A stretch of 64,000 nt of DNA from Nocardioides carbamazepini. GTDB taxonomy: Bacteria; Actinomycetota; Actinomycetes; Propionibacteriales; Nocardioidaceae. Every line of letters starts with the position of its first letter. Within the stretch, counting starts at the first letter, position 1. Location of the stretch: the NCBI RefSeq assembly GCF_024614185.1, contig NZ_JAHTLF010000003.1, forward strand, positions 186,001 to 250,000, written 5' to 3'. Below are positions 1 to 8,391 of the stretch, piece after piece. The position numbers and the translations under genes were made by a program. The notes beneath the pieces were generated by a model. It was not told the origin of the DNA. It saw only the letters and a program-made list of their open reading frames with translations, and made no database searches.

Positions 1-68
1 GGGCGCACTCCGTCGCCGACGTCCCGGCGATCCCGCACGCCCGCGCCGACACACTCGAGCCCGCGGCG

Positions 69-698
69 GTGCGCACCCGTGTCGTCGTGCCGCTGCGCTT
101 CCCCGACGGCTACGCGGCGACGGCCGACGTGCTCACCTTCGACGGCCTGGCGGACGGCAGGGAGCACCTGCTGCTGGGTCTCGGCGCCTGGCGGACCCGG
201 CTCGACGACCTCGCTCGCGGCGGCCCGGCGCCCCTCGTCCGGCCGCACAGCGAGTGCCTGACGGGCGACGTGTTCGGGTCCCAGCGCTGCGACTGCGGGC
301 CCCAGCTGCGCGAGGCGGTCGAGCGGATCACCGACGAGGGCGGCTTCCTGCTCTACCTGCGCCAGGAGGGTCGCGGGATCGGCCTCTACGCCAAGCTCGA
401 CGCCTACGCCCTCCAGGACGCCGGCCTCGACACCTACGAGGCCAATGTGGCACTCGGCCGGGGCGAGGACGAGCGCGACTACCGGGCGGCCGCGCAGATG
501 CTGCGGACCGTGGGCGCCGACCGGATCCGGCTGCTCAGCAACAACCCCGACAAGGCGCGCCAGCTCGGTGCCTACGGGGTGCGCGTCGACGAGCGGATCC
601 CGACCGGGGTGCACCTGTCGCCCGCCAACGAGCGGTACCTCACGGTGAAGCGCGACCACACCGCGCACACCCTCGACCTCAGCGGCCGGCCGGCATGA
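69..698 (+). CDS. ribA: GTP cyclohydrolase II
   Basis: This enzyme opens the imidazole ring of GTP and releases formate and pyrophosphate, the first step of riboflavin synthesis in the cytoplasm. The 209-residue length matches stand-alone RibA. The zinc site is visible as SECLTGD followed by RCDCG, with C63, C74 and C76, and the substrate-binding loop RQEGRGIGL is at about residues 98-106. The frame stays open to the left window edge, but the GTG at 69 is the first start available here and gives an N-terminus that lines up with E. coli RibA. The fusion form with RibB (RibBA) cannot be excluded from this edge. The stop overlaps the next start by four bases (ATGA), so it is probably translationally coupled to the MarR gene. 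Confidence 0.93.
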   Translation: MRTRVVVPLRFPDGYAATADVLTFDGLADGREHLLLGLGAWRTRLDDLARGGPAPLVRPHSECLTGDVFGSQRCDCGPQLREAVERITDEGGFLLYLRQEGRGIGLYAKLDAYALQDAGLDTYEANVALGRGEDERDYRAAAQMLRTVGADRIRLLSNNPDKARQLGAYGVRVDERIPTGVHLSPANERYLTVKRDHTAHTLDLSGRPA

Positions 699-1180
699 CC
701 GACGCGACCGCTCCCGCCGAGCCGCGCTGGCTGGACGAGGAGGAGATGGCGGCCTGGCTGCCGTTCATCCGGGTCGTCCAGGAGCTGCCGCAGGCGATCG
801 ACCGACGGCTGCGGGAGGAGGCCGGCATCACGCACACGTACTACGCGATGCTGGCCAACCTGTCCGCCGTACCGGACCGCGCGCTGTCCATGGGCGAGCT
901 GGCCCGGCTCACGACCACCAGCCCGTCCCGGCTGACCCACGCGATCGCGGTGCTCGAGGAGCGCGGCTGGGTGACCAAGCGGGACTGTCCGCACGACCGA
1001 CGCAGCCAGTACGCCGTGCTCACCGACGAGGGCCAGGCGCTGCTGGAGCGGATCGCCCCCGGCCACGTTGCGCAGGTGCGTGAGCTGGTCTTCGACCGGC
1101 TCGCCCCCCACCAGGTACGCGCCCTCGCCGAGATCACGACGGCCCTCGTCGGCCCGACGGACGCCCTGGGCGAGGGCTGA
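695..1180 (+). CDS. MarR-family transcriptional regulator
   Basis: A 161-residue winged-helix regulator. The MarR pattern is clear: a recognition-helix stretch near residues 65-85 (MGELARLTTTSPSRLTHAI), then the wing DRRSQYAVLTDEG, which carries the DxRxxxxxLT signature. It starts with ATG inside the stop codon of ribA, so it is expressed from the same message. That placement suggests it may answer a flavin-related or aromatic signal, but this is inference and no operator is visible here because the operon promoter lies outside the window. MarR proteins usually act as dimers that release DNA when a small phenolic or oxidising ligand binds. The target genes are unknown. Confidence 0.9.
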   Translation: MTDATAPAEPRWLDEEEMAAWLPFIRVVQELPQAIDRRLREEAGITHTYYAMLANLSAVPDRALSMGELARLTTTSPSRLTHAIAVLEERGWVTKRDCPHDRRSQYAVLTDEGQALLERIAPGHVAQVRELVFDRLAPHQVRALAEITTALVGPTDALGEG

Positions 1181-1192
1181 TCGGCCGGAGGC

Positions 1193-2440
1193 TCAGAGCT
1201 CCCACAGCGCTGCCACGGGGAGGCCGTACAACCGGTCGTCCAGCCGGAAGCCGTGCCGACCGGTGTTGAGCACGACCCCGGCGAGGAACCGATCACCGAG
1301 TTGGTCACGCAGCTTGCGGAGTCCGGTGAACTGGGCGCTTCGGAAGCTGGAGGCAGCCTTCACCTCGATGGCGATCACCCGCCCGCCGGACAGCTCGAGG
1401 ACGAGGTCGACCTCGACTCCTGCGCGATCGCGGTAGTGGAAGAGGTCGAACTCGGTGGCGGTCCAACTGCGCTGACGGAGGACCTCCCCGACGACGAAGG
1501 CTTCGAGGAATGCGCCGAGGGCTTCGCCATACTCGATCTGACCGAGCTGATCCTCCGAGAGCCGGGCCATGCGGAGGGCCAGTGCGGAGTCGACGACGAT
1601 GCACTTCGAGCGGCCGACCTCGCGCTTCGCGAGGTTCGGAGTCCAGGGCGCGACCGCGTGGATGAGGCCGGCATCGGCCAGGAGGTCGAGATATCCGGTG
1701 ATCGTCACCGGCGGCACGGAGGTGCGCTCGGCGAGCCGCGCCTTGACCAGTTCAGAGGCCTGGGAGCCGGCGAGTGCCCGAAGGATCGCCGCTGCCCGGG
1801 CCGGGTCGACGTCGCGGCGCATCTCGGTGAGGTCGCGGCGGAGCAGGTTGTCGACGTAGGAGTCGATCCAGCGTCGACGGAATCCAGGGGCCGCGGCGCT
1901 CGCCTCGGGATAGCCGCCGGAGGCGATCGCCGTGATGTAGTCGTCTCGCCCCAGCTCGGTGGCGAAGTCCGTCAGCACGGACTGCTCGGACCGGGTGATC
2001 CCTGAGGTGAAGTCGTCGGGCCCCTGCCGCAGCTCGCCCTGGCTGAGCGGGTAGAGCGGCAACCGGATGACGCGGCCCGCGAGGCTGTCGGCGAGCCCGC
2101 GGACGCGCAGGTAGGACGCTGAACCGGTCAGGATGAACCGGCCCGGCCGCCGGTCGCCGTCGATCGCCACCTTGATGGGAAGGGTGGCTTCGGGCAGACG
2201 TTGGATCTCGTCGATGATGATGGGCCGGCCACCAGCGCGATCGATCAGGCCCGGGAGATCATGGGTCGCCGCTGCCCGGGTCTGTTCCTCGTCGAAGTTG
2301 AGGACGAGCGCATCCGGGGCCAAGCGCCGAGCCAGGGTGCTCTTGCCGACCTGGCGTGCTCCTTCGAGCACGATGCCGGGTGAATGCTCCAGCATCTCGG
2401 TCGCAGTGACCGCCAGGTGACGGTCGACGAAGGTGGGCAC
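1193..2440 (-). CDS. AAA+ ATPase with DUF4143 C-terminal domain
   Basis: A 415-residue protein of the family annotated as ATP-binding protein with DUF4143. The N-terminal AAA domain has Walker A GARQVGKST (residues 27-35) and Walker B IIIDEIQ (about 74-80), then a sensor-like FILTGSAS. The C-terminal half carries DUF4143, with the restriction-nuclease-like ending (AGVEVDLVLEL, then IAIEVKA) that resembles a PD-(D/E)XK core. The function of the family is not established; many copies are accessory genes carried singly. It starts with GTG, and three direct repeats lie 21-80 bp before the start (see 2461-2520), which could be an operator. It is convergent with the MarR gene. Confidence 0.85.
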   Translation of the reverse strand: MPTFVDRHLAVTATEMLEHSPGIVLEGARQVGKSTLARRLAPDALVLNFDEEQTRAAATHDLPGLIDRAGGRPIIIDEIQRLPEATLPIKVAIDGDRRPGRFILTGSASYLRVRGLADSLAGRVIRLPLYPLSQGELRQGPDDFTSGITRSEQSVLTDFATELGRDDYITAIASGGYPEASAAAPGFRRRWIDSYVDNLLRRDLTEMRRDVDPARAAAILRALAGSQASELVKARLAERTSVPPVTITGYLDLLADAGLIHAVAPWTPNLAKREVGRSKCIVVDSALALRMARLSEDQLGQIEYGEALGAFLEAFVVGEVLRQRSWTATEFDLFHYRDRAGVEVDLVLELSGGRVIAIEVKAASSFRSAQFTGLRKLRDQLGDRFLAGVVLNTGRHGFRLDDRLYGLPVAALWEL

Positions 2441-2460
2441 GGTCCCCGTGATGTGGGCCT

Positions 2461-2520
2461 ATCCCGTTGAAACGCAACACCTATCCCGTTGAAACGCACA
2501 AGCCATCCCGTTGAAACGCA
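2461..2520. repeat. Three 16-bp direct repeats at 22-bp spacing
   Basis: ATCCCGTTGAAACGCA occurs three times, at 2461-2476, 2483-2498 and 2505-2520, with unrelated 6-bp spacers, so the period is exactly 22 bp, close to two helical turns. The array fills the gap between the end of the pirin gene and the GTG start of the DUF4143 ATPase, both on the minus strand. Read in that direction each unit is TGCGTTTCAACGGGAT. Regular spacing on one face of the helix suggests a cooperative protein-binding site, most simply for autoregulation of the ATPase gene. Confidence 0.9.
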
Positions 2521-2522
2521 AG

Positions 2523-3209
2523 TTAGAACGACCAGATCAGCATCTCGGTCGGCACCGCCGCCGTCACGTCGTACGACGCCCCGTCGGTCACGCACAGCGC
2601 GTCGCCCGCGGCCAGCGGCTCGGCCAGGGACGAGCGGAGCAGCGCGCCGGTCGTCAGGAAGGCGTGCACGCGGGAGGCCGCGGGAAGGGCGAGGGTCTCG
2701 CCGGCGCCGAGCCGGACCACGTCGAGCGCCGCGCCCGCGACCCGCACGGACAAGGGGCCGCCGGCGCCGACCAGGCGCACGGGACCGGTGCCGGGAGCCG
2801 CGCCGGCGGTGGCCCGCGCGTAGGCGGGCGGGGCGCCCGGCTCGTCGGGGGTGAGCCAGACCTGGACGAACCGGGCCGGACCGTCGTCGCCCGCGATCTC
2901 GGAGTGACGCACGCCCGAGCCCGCCGACAGCACGCCGCAGTCGCCGGCCTGGAGCGTCACCTCGGCCCCCGTGCCGTCGCGGTGCACGAGGGAGCCGGAC
3001 ACCACCCAGGTGACGATCTCGAGATCCTGGTGCGCATGCTCCTCGAAGCCGGTGCGCCGGCCGAGGACGTGGTCGTCATGGCACACCATCGGCCCGAAGG
3101 AGAGGCGGTCGGGGTCGAGGTGCGGGCCGAAGGAGAAGCCGTGCTGGCTCAGCCGTCCGGGCTCGCGTTCGACGAACCGGGCGGTTCCCCTGCGGATCTC
3201 GACGCTCAC
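2523..3209 (-). CDS. Pirin family protein (bicupin)
   Basis: A 228-residue cytoplasmic bicupin. The pirin metal site is visible in the N-terminal cupin: H58 and H60 in EEHAHQD, then H102 and E104 in RHSE, the spacing expected for pirin. The second half is the weaker C-terminal cupin domain. Family members include quercetin 2,3-dioxygenases (YhaK/YhhW type) and redox-sensing cofactors; which applies here cannot be told from sequence. It is divergent from the beta-glucosidase gene, with 37 bp between the two starts, so they share a short promoter region. Confidence 0.88.
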   Translation of the reverse strand: MSVEIRRGTARFVEREPGRLSQHGFSFGPHLDPDRLSFGPMVCHDDHVLGRRTGFEEHAHQDLEIVTWVVSGSLVHRDGTGAEVTLQAGDCGVLSAGSGVRHSEIAGDDGPARFVQVWLTPDEPGAPPAYARATAGAAPGTGPVRLVGAGGPLSVRVAGAALDVVRLGAGETLALPAASRVHAFLTTGALLRSSLAEPLAAGDALCVTDGASYDVTAAVPTEMLIWSF

Positions 3210-3246
3210 GTGTCAGATTGTGCCGGTGTCATGGGAGGCTGGTCCG

Positions 3247-4611
3247 ATGGGGGACAGGGTGGGGGATCTGGCGAGCCGTCTTCCGGCCGAGTTCCGGTTC
3301 GGCACCAGCACGGCGTCGTACCAGATCGAGGGGGCCGTGAGCGAGGACGGCCGCGGGCCGTCGGTCTGGGACACGTTCTGCGCGGAGCCCGGCCGGATCG
3401 TCGACGGCTCCAGCGGCGCGGTCGCCTGCGACCACTACCACCGTTGGCCCGAGGACGTCGCGCTGATGCGCTCACTGGGGGCGCCGGGCTACCGCTTCTC
3501 GATCGCCTGGCCGCGGATCCAGCCGTCCGGCTCCGGCGCGGTCAACCAGGCGGGCCTCGACTTCTACGACCGGCTCGTCGACGGCCTGCTCGAGGCGGGC
3601 ATCGAGCCGATGGCGACGCTCTTCCACTGGGACCTCCCGCAGGCGCTGGAGGACGACGGCGGCTGGCTGAACCGCGCGACCGTCGACCGGTTCGCCGACT
3701 ACGCCTCGATCGTCGGCGAGCGCCTCGGCGACCGGGTGACCGACTGGGTCCCGGTCAACGAGCCCAACGTCGTGACCCTGATGGGGTACGGCGTCGCGAT
3801 GCATGCGCCCGGCAAGGCCCTCATGTTCGACGCGCTCCCCGTGGGGCACCACCTGCTCGTCGCGCACGGCCGGGCCGCGATCGCGCTGCGCGCCGCCGGT
3901 GCCACCAGTGTCGGCTGCGCCAACAACCACGCGCCGATCTGGCCGGCCAGCGACGACCCGGCCGACGTCGGTGCCGCGAAGCTCTTCGACCTGCTGTGGA
4001 ACGCCCACTACCTGGAGGGCATGCTCCTCGGCCGCTACTCCGACGACCTGATGATGCTGCTCGAGGGCCACGTGCGCGAGGGCGACTTCGCGACCATGCG
4101 GCAGCCGCTCGACTTCTACGGCGTCAACTACTACAACCCGATGCGGATCGCCGCCGCCGACGAGACCGCCGAGCTGCCGTTCGAGTTCCGTGAGGTGCTC
4201 GGCTACCCGATGACCGACTTCGGCTGGCCGGTGGTGCCCGACGCGCTGCGCGAGTGGCTGATCACCTTCCGGGCGCGGTTCCGCGCCGCCGTACCCCCCA
4301 TCGTCATCACCGAGTCCGGCTGCTCCTACGGCGTCGGGCCCGACGAGCACGGCGTGGTCGACGACCACCAGCGCGTCGACTACCACGCACTGCACCTGAC
4401 GGCGGTCGCCGAGGCGATCGAGCGCGGCGTCGACGTCCGCGGCTACTACGCCTGGTCGCTCATCGACAACTTCGAGTGGTCCGAGGGCTACACGCAGCGC
4501 TTCGGCCTGGTGCACGTCGACTACGAGACCCAGCGGCGCACGCCGAAGCGGTCGTTCAACTGGTACGCCGCGCTGGTGGCCGAGCACGCCCGGCGCTCCG
4601 CCGAGGCCTGA
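3247..4611 (+). CDS. GH1 family beta-glucosidase
   Basis: A 454-residue glycoside hydrolase family 1 enzyme that cleaves beta-glucosides with retention of configuration. Both catalytic glutamates are present: acid/base E172 in VNEPNV and nucleophile E356 in VITESG. Other family signatures are the N-terminal FRFGTSTASYQIEGA and the substrate-site YAWSLIDNFEWSEGY near the C-terminus. No signal peptide is seen, so it is cytoplasmic and should act on imported oligosaccharides. I chose ATG 3247 because GGGAGG at 3233-3238 lies 8 bp ahead of it and because the protein then begins just before the conserved fold; the frame is open further upstream. It ends 2 bp from the stop of the convergent gene. 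Confidence 0.95.
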   Translation: MGDRVGDLASRLPAEFRFGTSTASYQIEGAVSEDGRGPSVWDTFCAEPGRIVDGSSGAVACDHYHRWPEDVALMRSLGAPGYRFSIAWPRIQPSGSGAVNQAGLDFYDRLVDGLLEAGIEPMATLFHWDLPQALEDDGGWLNRATVDRFADYASIVGERLGDRVTDWVPVNEPNVVTLMGYGVAMHAPGKALMFDALPVGHHLLVAHGRAAIALRAAGATSVGCANNHAPIWPASDDPADVGAAKLFDLLWNAHYLEGMLLGRYSDDLMMLLEGHVREGDFATMRQPLDFYGVNYYNPMRIAAADETAELPFEFREVLGYPMTDFGWPVVPDALREWLITFRARFRAAVPPIVITESGCSYGVGPDEHGVVDDHQRVDYHALHLTAVAEAIERGVDVRGYYAWSLIDNFEWSEGYTQRFGLVHVDYETQRRTPKRSFNWYAALVAEHARRSAEA

Positions 4612-4613
4612 CG

Positions 4614-6158
4614 CTACGACGGGACGGTGGCGAGGCTGCCGCTCACCGACCGGTGCAGCTCGGCCGCCCGCGCCGCCGCGGCGGCGCTGCGCTCACCGTC
4701 GTCGCGCACGGCCGCGGCCTCCTGGTCGATCTGCCGCGCCGTCTCCGCGACGGTGCTCGTGCGGCTCCGGTCGAGCCGGCGGCGCTTGAGCAGGGCGCCG
4801 ACGACGAGGCCGGCCCCGGCCCCCAGCGCCAGCAGTCCGAGGAGGAGGAAGCCGCCCGACACCGCGCCCAACAGGCAGCCGACGGCGCCGAGGCCGAGCA
4901 GCCCGATCCCGGTGGGCAGCAGGCGCCGGTCGAGGGGATGGCGCCGGTCGAAGCCGGTCATGACCCGCTGCTGCCAGTCGGCGCGGGCACCCTCGCGGTC
5001 GACGGTCAGCACCTCGCCGACGACCTCGACGGTCCGCGCGCCGGGTGCGGGCGCGGCGGCCTGCTGGACCAGCTCGTCCCCGATCGCGCCGAGCACGGGT
5101 GCGAGGACACGGCGGGCGACGGCGTACCGGCCGTCGGCCACCGGCTCCCCCAGGTCGCGCAGCAGCAGGCTGAGCACGTCGCCGGCACTCGCGTTCCAGA
5201 TCCTCGCGTCGACCGCGACCCGCTCGTCGAGGAAGCCCATGTCGGCGCGCGCGGTCGCCATCCGGTCGAGGATCTCGGCCTCGCCGGGGGAGCCCTCGTC
5301 GATCAGCGAGCGCAGGCAGTCGGCCATCGGGTCCTCGGGCGCCTCCGGCACGGCGCCGCCGGCCGCGGGCTCCGTGGCCGACGGCTCGGCAGCCTCCGGA
5401 GCCGCTGACGGGACGCCCGTGCTGAGCACCTGGTGCAGCACCTCCAGCTGAGCGGCGGCCTTCTCGGCGGACAGGGCGTGGCGGTCGGCCGGCACCCGGC
5501 CCTCGAGCCACGCCGCGACCTCGTCGGGGCCGGCGCTGCCGGTGGCGGTGACCTGGCGGCCGAGCGCCTCGGCGAGCGCCTCGGCGAACGCCGCCGGGAG
5601 GCGGCCCTCGGCGATCGCGAGCCAGGCCTGGCGCTGCGCGTGGGTGACGACGAGGGCGTCGGGCAGGACGCCCTCGTCGGGCGCGGGCGCCCAGCGGGGA
5701 TCGCGGGTGAGCGCGCCGATCAGGGTGAGGAGAAGGGCGGTCCGGCCGCGGTCACGCAGCGCCGCCTCCTCGAGGAGGGCCGCACCGCCGGCCTCGCCGC
5801 GCGCGGTGGCCGCCACCCCGCGCGCCGCCGCGGCCAGCCAGTAGCCGGGGACGTCGGCGGGCTCCAGCGACGCGCGCAGCGCCGCGCCGCCGGTGGCGAC
5901 CACGGTCGACACGACCTCGCGGGCGTAGCGCCGGCAGGCCGCCGCGTCGGCGTACTGCCCCAGCTCGGAGCGGATGTCCTCATGCTCGACGAGGGCGACC
6001 AGGGCCCGGGTGAGCCGGTCGAGCTGGGCCTGGGTGTTGCCCTGCTGGGCCCGCATCTGCTCGGCCAGCCGGTTGCGCGCCCGGCGTTCCGCGGCCAGCT
6101 GGGCCTCGGCCTCCTCGATCCGCTGGTCCTGCTTCCAGTCGCCCCACGTGCTGCTCAC
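4614..6158 (-). CDS. Uncharacterised coiled-coil protein with C-terminal membrane hairpin
   Basis: I do not recognise a family for this 514-residue protein. The N-terminal 60 residues are a predicted coiled coil (acidic and basic heptads around EEAEAQLAAERRARNRLAEQ). The middle is Ala/Leu/Asp-rich and helical, with a Pro/Ala/Glu linker at roughly residues 245-275. Two closely spaced hydrophobic segments follow (LLPTGIGLLGLGAVGCLLGAV and FLLLGLLALGAGAGLVVGAL), and then a basic stretch KRRRLDRSR and another helical tail. This suggests a membrane-anchored protein with large cytoplasmic domains. I prefer GTG 6158 over TTG 6191, since AGGGA lies about 8 bp ahead of the GTG. It is divergent from the quinone oxidoreductase gene. 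Confidence 0.7.
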   Translation of the reverse strand: MSSTWGDWKQDQRIEEAEAQLAAERRARNRLAEQMRAQQGNTQAQLDRLTRALVALVEHEDIRSELGQYADAAACRRYAREVVSTVVATGGAALRASLEPADVPGYWLAAAARGVAATARGEAGGAALLEEAALRDRGRTALLLTLIGALTRDPRWAPAPDEGVLPDALVVTHAQRQAWLAIAEGRLPAAFAEALAEALGRQVTATGSAGPDEVAAWLEGRVPADRHALSAEKAAAQLEVLHQVLSTGVPSAAPEAAEPSATEPAAGGAVPEAPEDPMADCLRSLIDEGSPGEAEILDRMATARADMGFLDERVAVDARIWNASAGDVLSLLLRDLGEPVADGRYAVARRVLAPVLGAIGDELVQQAAAPAPGARTVEVVGEVLTVDREGARADWQQRVMTGFDRRHPLDRRLLPTGIGLLGLGAVGCLLGAVSGGFLLLGLLALGAGAGLVVGALLKRRRLDRSRTSTVAETARQIDQEAAAVRDDGERSAAAAARAAELHRSVSGSLATVPS

Positions 6159-6201
6159 CCGCGGTCCCTGCCCGGCGCTCGGACCGGGCAAACTCCCGGC
6201 G

Positions 6202-6207
6202 TACGCT
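6202..6207 (+). promoter_or_regulatory. -10 hexamer, leaderless promoter for quinone oxidoreductase
   Basis: TACGCT ends 7 bp before ATG 6215, so transcription should begin at or next to the start codon. No Shine-Dalgarno sequence precedes the ATG. Confidence 0.55.
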
Positions 6208-6214
6208 CCGGTCC

Positions 6215-7180
6215 ATGCGCGCAGTCCAGGTCGTCACTCCCACCGGTCCCGCCGACGTCGTCGTCCGCGAGGTGCCCGACCCGGCACCCGGTCCGGACGA
6301 CGTCCTGGTCGAGGTGCACAGCGTCGGGGTGTCCTTCCCGGACCTGCTGCTCAGCCGCGGCCAGTACCAGCTGCGCCCGGAGCCGCCGTTCACGCTCGGC
6401 GTCGACTATGCCGGCGTCGTCGTGTCCGGACCGGGCTTCGAGCCGGGCCAGCGGGTCGCCGGCGTCGGCGGGTACGGCGGCGCTTCGGAGCTGGTCGCCG
6501 GTCCTCGCCTGTCGACCTTCGCGCTGCCCGACGGGATCGGCTTCGACGAGGCCGTGGCGCTGCCGATGAACTACCTGACCGCACTCTTCGCCCTCGACGA
6601 GCGGGCCGGGCTCCGCCCCGACGAGACCGTCCTCGTCCATGGTGCCGCCGGCGGTGTCGGCACCGCCACGATCCAGGTGGCCAAGGGACTCGGCGCCCGC
6701 GTCATCGCCGTGGCGAGCACGGAGGAGAAGGCGGCGTACGCGCGGGCGGCGGGCGCCGACGACGCGGTCCTCTTCGCCGGCTTCAAGGACGCCGTCACCG
6801 AGCTCACCGGCGGCAGGGGCGTCGACGTCGTCCTCGATGTCGTGGGCGGCGACGCGTTCACCGACTCGCTGCGCGTCCTGGCACCGCAGGGGCGCCTCCT
6901 CGTGGTCGGCTTCGCCGCCGGCGCCGGCATCCCCGAGGTCAAGGTCAACCGGCTGCTGCTCAACAACATCGACGTCCGCGGTGTCGGCTGGGGCGCCTAC
7001 GCCTTCGCCCGGCCCGACTACCTCCAGCAGCAGTGGGCCCAGCTGGTGCCGATGATCGAGTCCGGTGTCGTCAAGCCGCCGGTCGGCAAGGTCTACCCGA
7101 TGGCCGAGTTCGGCCGGGCGCTGGCCGACATGGACGACCGGGCGGCACTCGGCAAGCTCGTCGTGCGCCTGCGGGACTGA
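6215..7180 (+). CDS. NADPH:quinone oxidoreductase (zinc-independent MDR family)
   Basis: A 321-residue medium-chain dehydrogenase/reductase of the quinone oxidoreductase class. The N-terminal GroES-like domain (residues 1-115) is followed by the Rossmann fold, with the nucleotide-binding motif HGAAGGVGT at 142-150 and the downstream ARVIAVAS strand. The catalytic-zinc cysteine and histidine of alcohol dehydrogenases are absent, as expected for the QOR subfamily. It probably reduces quinones or enones with NADPH in the cytoplasm. The start is supported by a leaderless promoter. The membrane-protein gene at 7188 follows after 7 bp and may be co-transcribed. Confidence 0.92.
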   Translation: MRAVQVVTPTGPADVVVREVPDPAPGPDDVLVEVHSVGVSFPDLLLSRGQYQLRPEPPFTLGVDYAGVVVSGPGFEPGQRVAGVGGYGGASELVAGPRLSTFALPDGIGFDEAVALPMNYLTALFALDERAGLRPDETVLVHGAAGGVGTATIQVAKGLGARVIAVASTEEKAAYARAAGADDAVLFAGFKDAVTELTGGRGVDVVLDVVGGDAFTDSLRVLAPQGRLLVVGFAAGAGIPEVKVNRLLLNNIDVRGVGWGAYAFARPDYLQQQWAQLVPMIESGVVKPPVGKVYPMAEFGRALADMDDRAALGKLVVRLRD

Positions 7181-7187
7181 TCCACCA

Positions 7188-8381
7188 GTGCGGCGGCTCG
7201 GCGCCCTCCTGTCCGGCTGGAGCGGCGGCGGCGCGGGGCGCGCGGCCGCCGTCCTGATCGTCGCCAACCTCGGTGCCGTGGTCCTGGCCTGGGCCGGGTG
7301 GGCGCTGTTCCTGCTCCCCGCGTTCTCCGACGCCCGGCTGCTGCCGAGCATCGTGATGTGGGCGTTCGCGGTCGTCGTGTCGATGACCCTGCTGGTGAAG
7401 CTCGGCTTCTGGGGCATGGTGGCGACCAGGGGCGTCGGGCATGGCGAGCACCTGCAGGGCTTCACCCCCGGGAAGGCGCTGGGGCTGGGCCTGCTGCGGT
7501 GGGCGCTGCAGATCGTCATGATCAGCGGCGTGTTCGCGGCGGCCGTGGTGACCACCGTCGACCTGCGCTGGTGGCACGTCTTCGGCACCGCCGAGATCCG
7601 CGGGCTGCCGGATCGGGTGGCCGCGGTGCCGATCCCGGACGACTGGGAGCCGACCTCGTCCGAGGTGGGCGACGACGGCGGCAACCACCACCCCAACATG
7701 CGCCACTGGCTGACCTACGACGTGCCGGCGGCGTACACCTTCGACGACCTGAAGGCCTGGCTGTCCTCGCCGGCCTGGACCGACCGCCCCGACGGCCGGT
7801 CCTTCGGCGCCATCCGGGTCGTGGGCTGCGACGCCGAGCAGCAGGCCTGTCGGGCGCAGCTCGTCCCGCCCGACGGCGAGGAGCCGGAGTACTTCGTGTA
7901 CGTCCAGCGCAGTGATCCGTCGGGCGCCGATCCCGCGGTTGCCGAGGTGGACGTCCAGGTCACCTATCGGCAGTACGTCGAGCCCGACTGGGAGGTCAGC
8001 GCCGCCGTGGTGGCACGGGGGAGGGCCATCCCGGTGCCCGACGAGTGGATCCGGGACGACGAGGACTCGTCCGACAGCGACAGCGGGGAGTCCTTCAGCC
8101 GCTCCTTCGGCGTGCCCGAGACGTTCACGCCCGCCGACCTCGAGGCCTGGATCACGGGGCCGAGGTTCACCGATCCGGCCGCGGGCTCGCCGTTCGGTGC
8201 GATCACCCTGGACGAGTGCCGGTCCTACGACGGGGGCCGGCACGGCTGCGACGCGACCGTCGACGACAGCTGGTACACCGATGCCTACGACATGGAGCGC
8301 GCGCGGGACTGGGTCGAGGCGACGCTCGACACCGTGGACCACACGGTGCGGGTCTCGTTCCGGCGCACGGACCGGTACTGA
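7188..8381 (+). CDS. Membrane protein with two related extracytoplasmic domains
   Basis: A 397-residue protein that I cannot name. Three hydrophobic segments occupy the first 135 residues (AAAVLIVANLGAVVLAWAGW, IVMWAFAVVVSMTLLV, IVMISGVFAAAVVTTV). After them come two similar domains of about 120 residues. Each begins with a proline-flanked entry (AAVPIPDDWEP; RAIPVPDEWIR), then an F-D-DL-KAWL or FTPADLEAWI helix, a SFGAI or PFGAITL strand and a cysteine pair (CDAEQQAC; CRSYDGGRHGC). This looks like an internal duplication with one disulphide per copy, so the domains are probably outside the cell. It begins with GTG 7 bp after the oxidoreductase stop. Confidence 0.75.
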   Translation: MRRLGALLSGWSGGGAGRAAAVLIVANLGAVVLAWAGWALFLLPAFSDARLLPSIVMWAFAVVVSMTLLVKLGFWGMVATRGVGHGEHLQGFTPGKALGLGLLRWALQIVMISGVFAAAVVTTVDLRWWHVFGTAEIRGLPDRVAAVPIPDDWEPTSSEVGDDGGNHHPNMRHWLTYDVPAAYTFDDLKAWLSSPAWTDRPDGRSFGAIRVVGCDAEQQACRAQLVPPDGEEPEYFVYVQRSDPSGADPAVAEVDVQVTYRQYVEPDWEVSAAVVARGRAIPVPDEWIRDDEDSSDSDSGESFSRSFGVPETFTPADLEAWITGPRFTDPAAGSPFGAITLDECRSYDGGRHGCDATVDDSWYTDAYDMERARDWVEATLDTVDHTVRVSFRRTDRY

Positions 8382-8391
8382 TCGGACCGGG

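Noticed and set aside
2461..2520. Possible CRISPR array
   Set aside because: Units are 16 bp and spacers only 6 bp, with no cas genes nearby; an operator-like array is a better reading.
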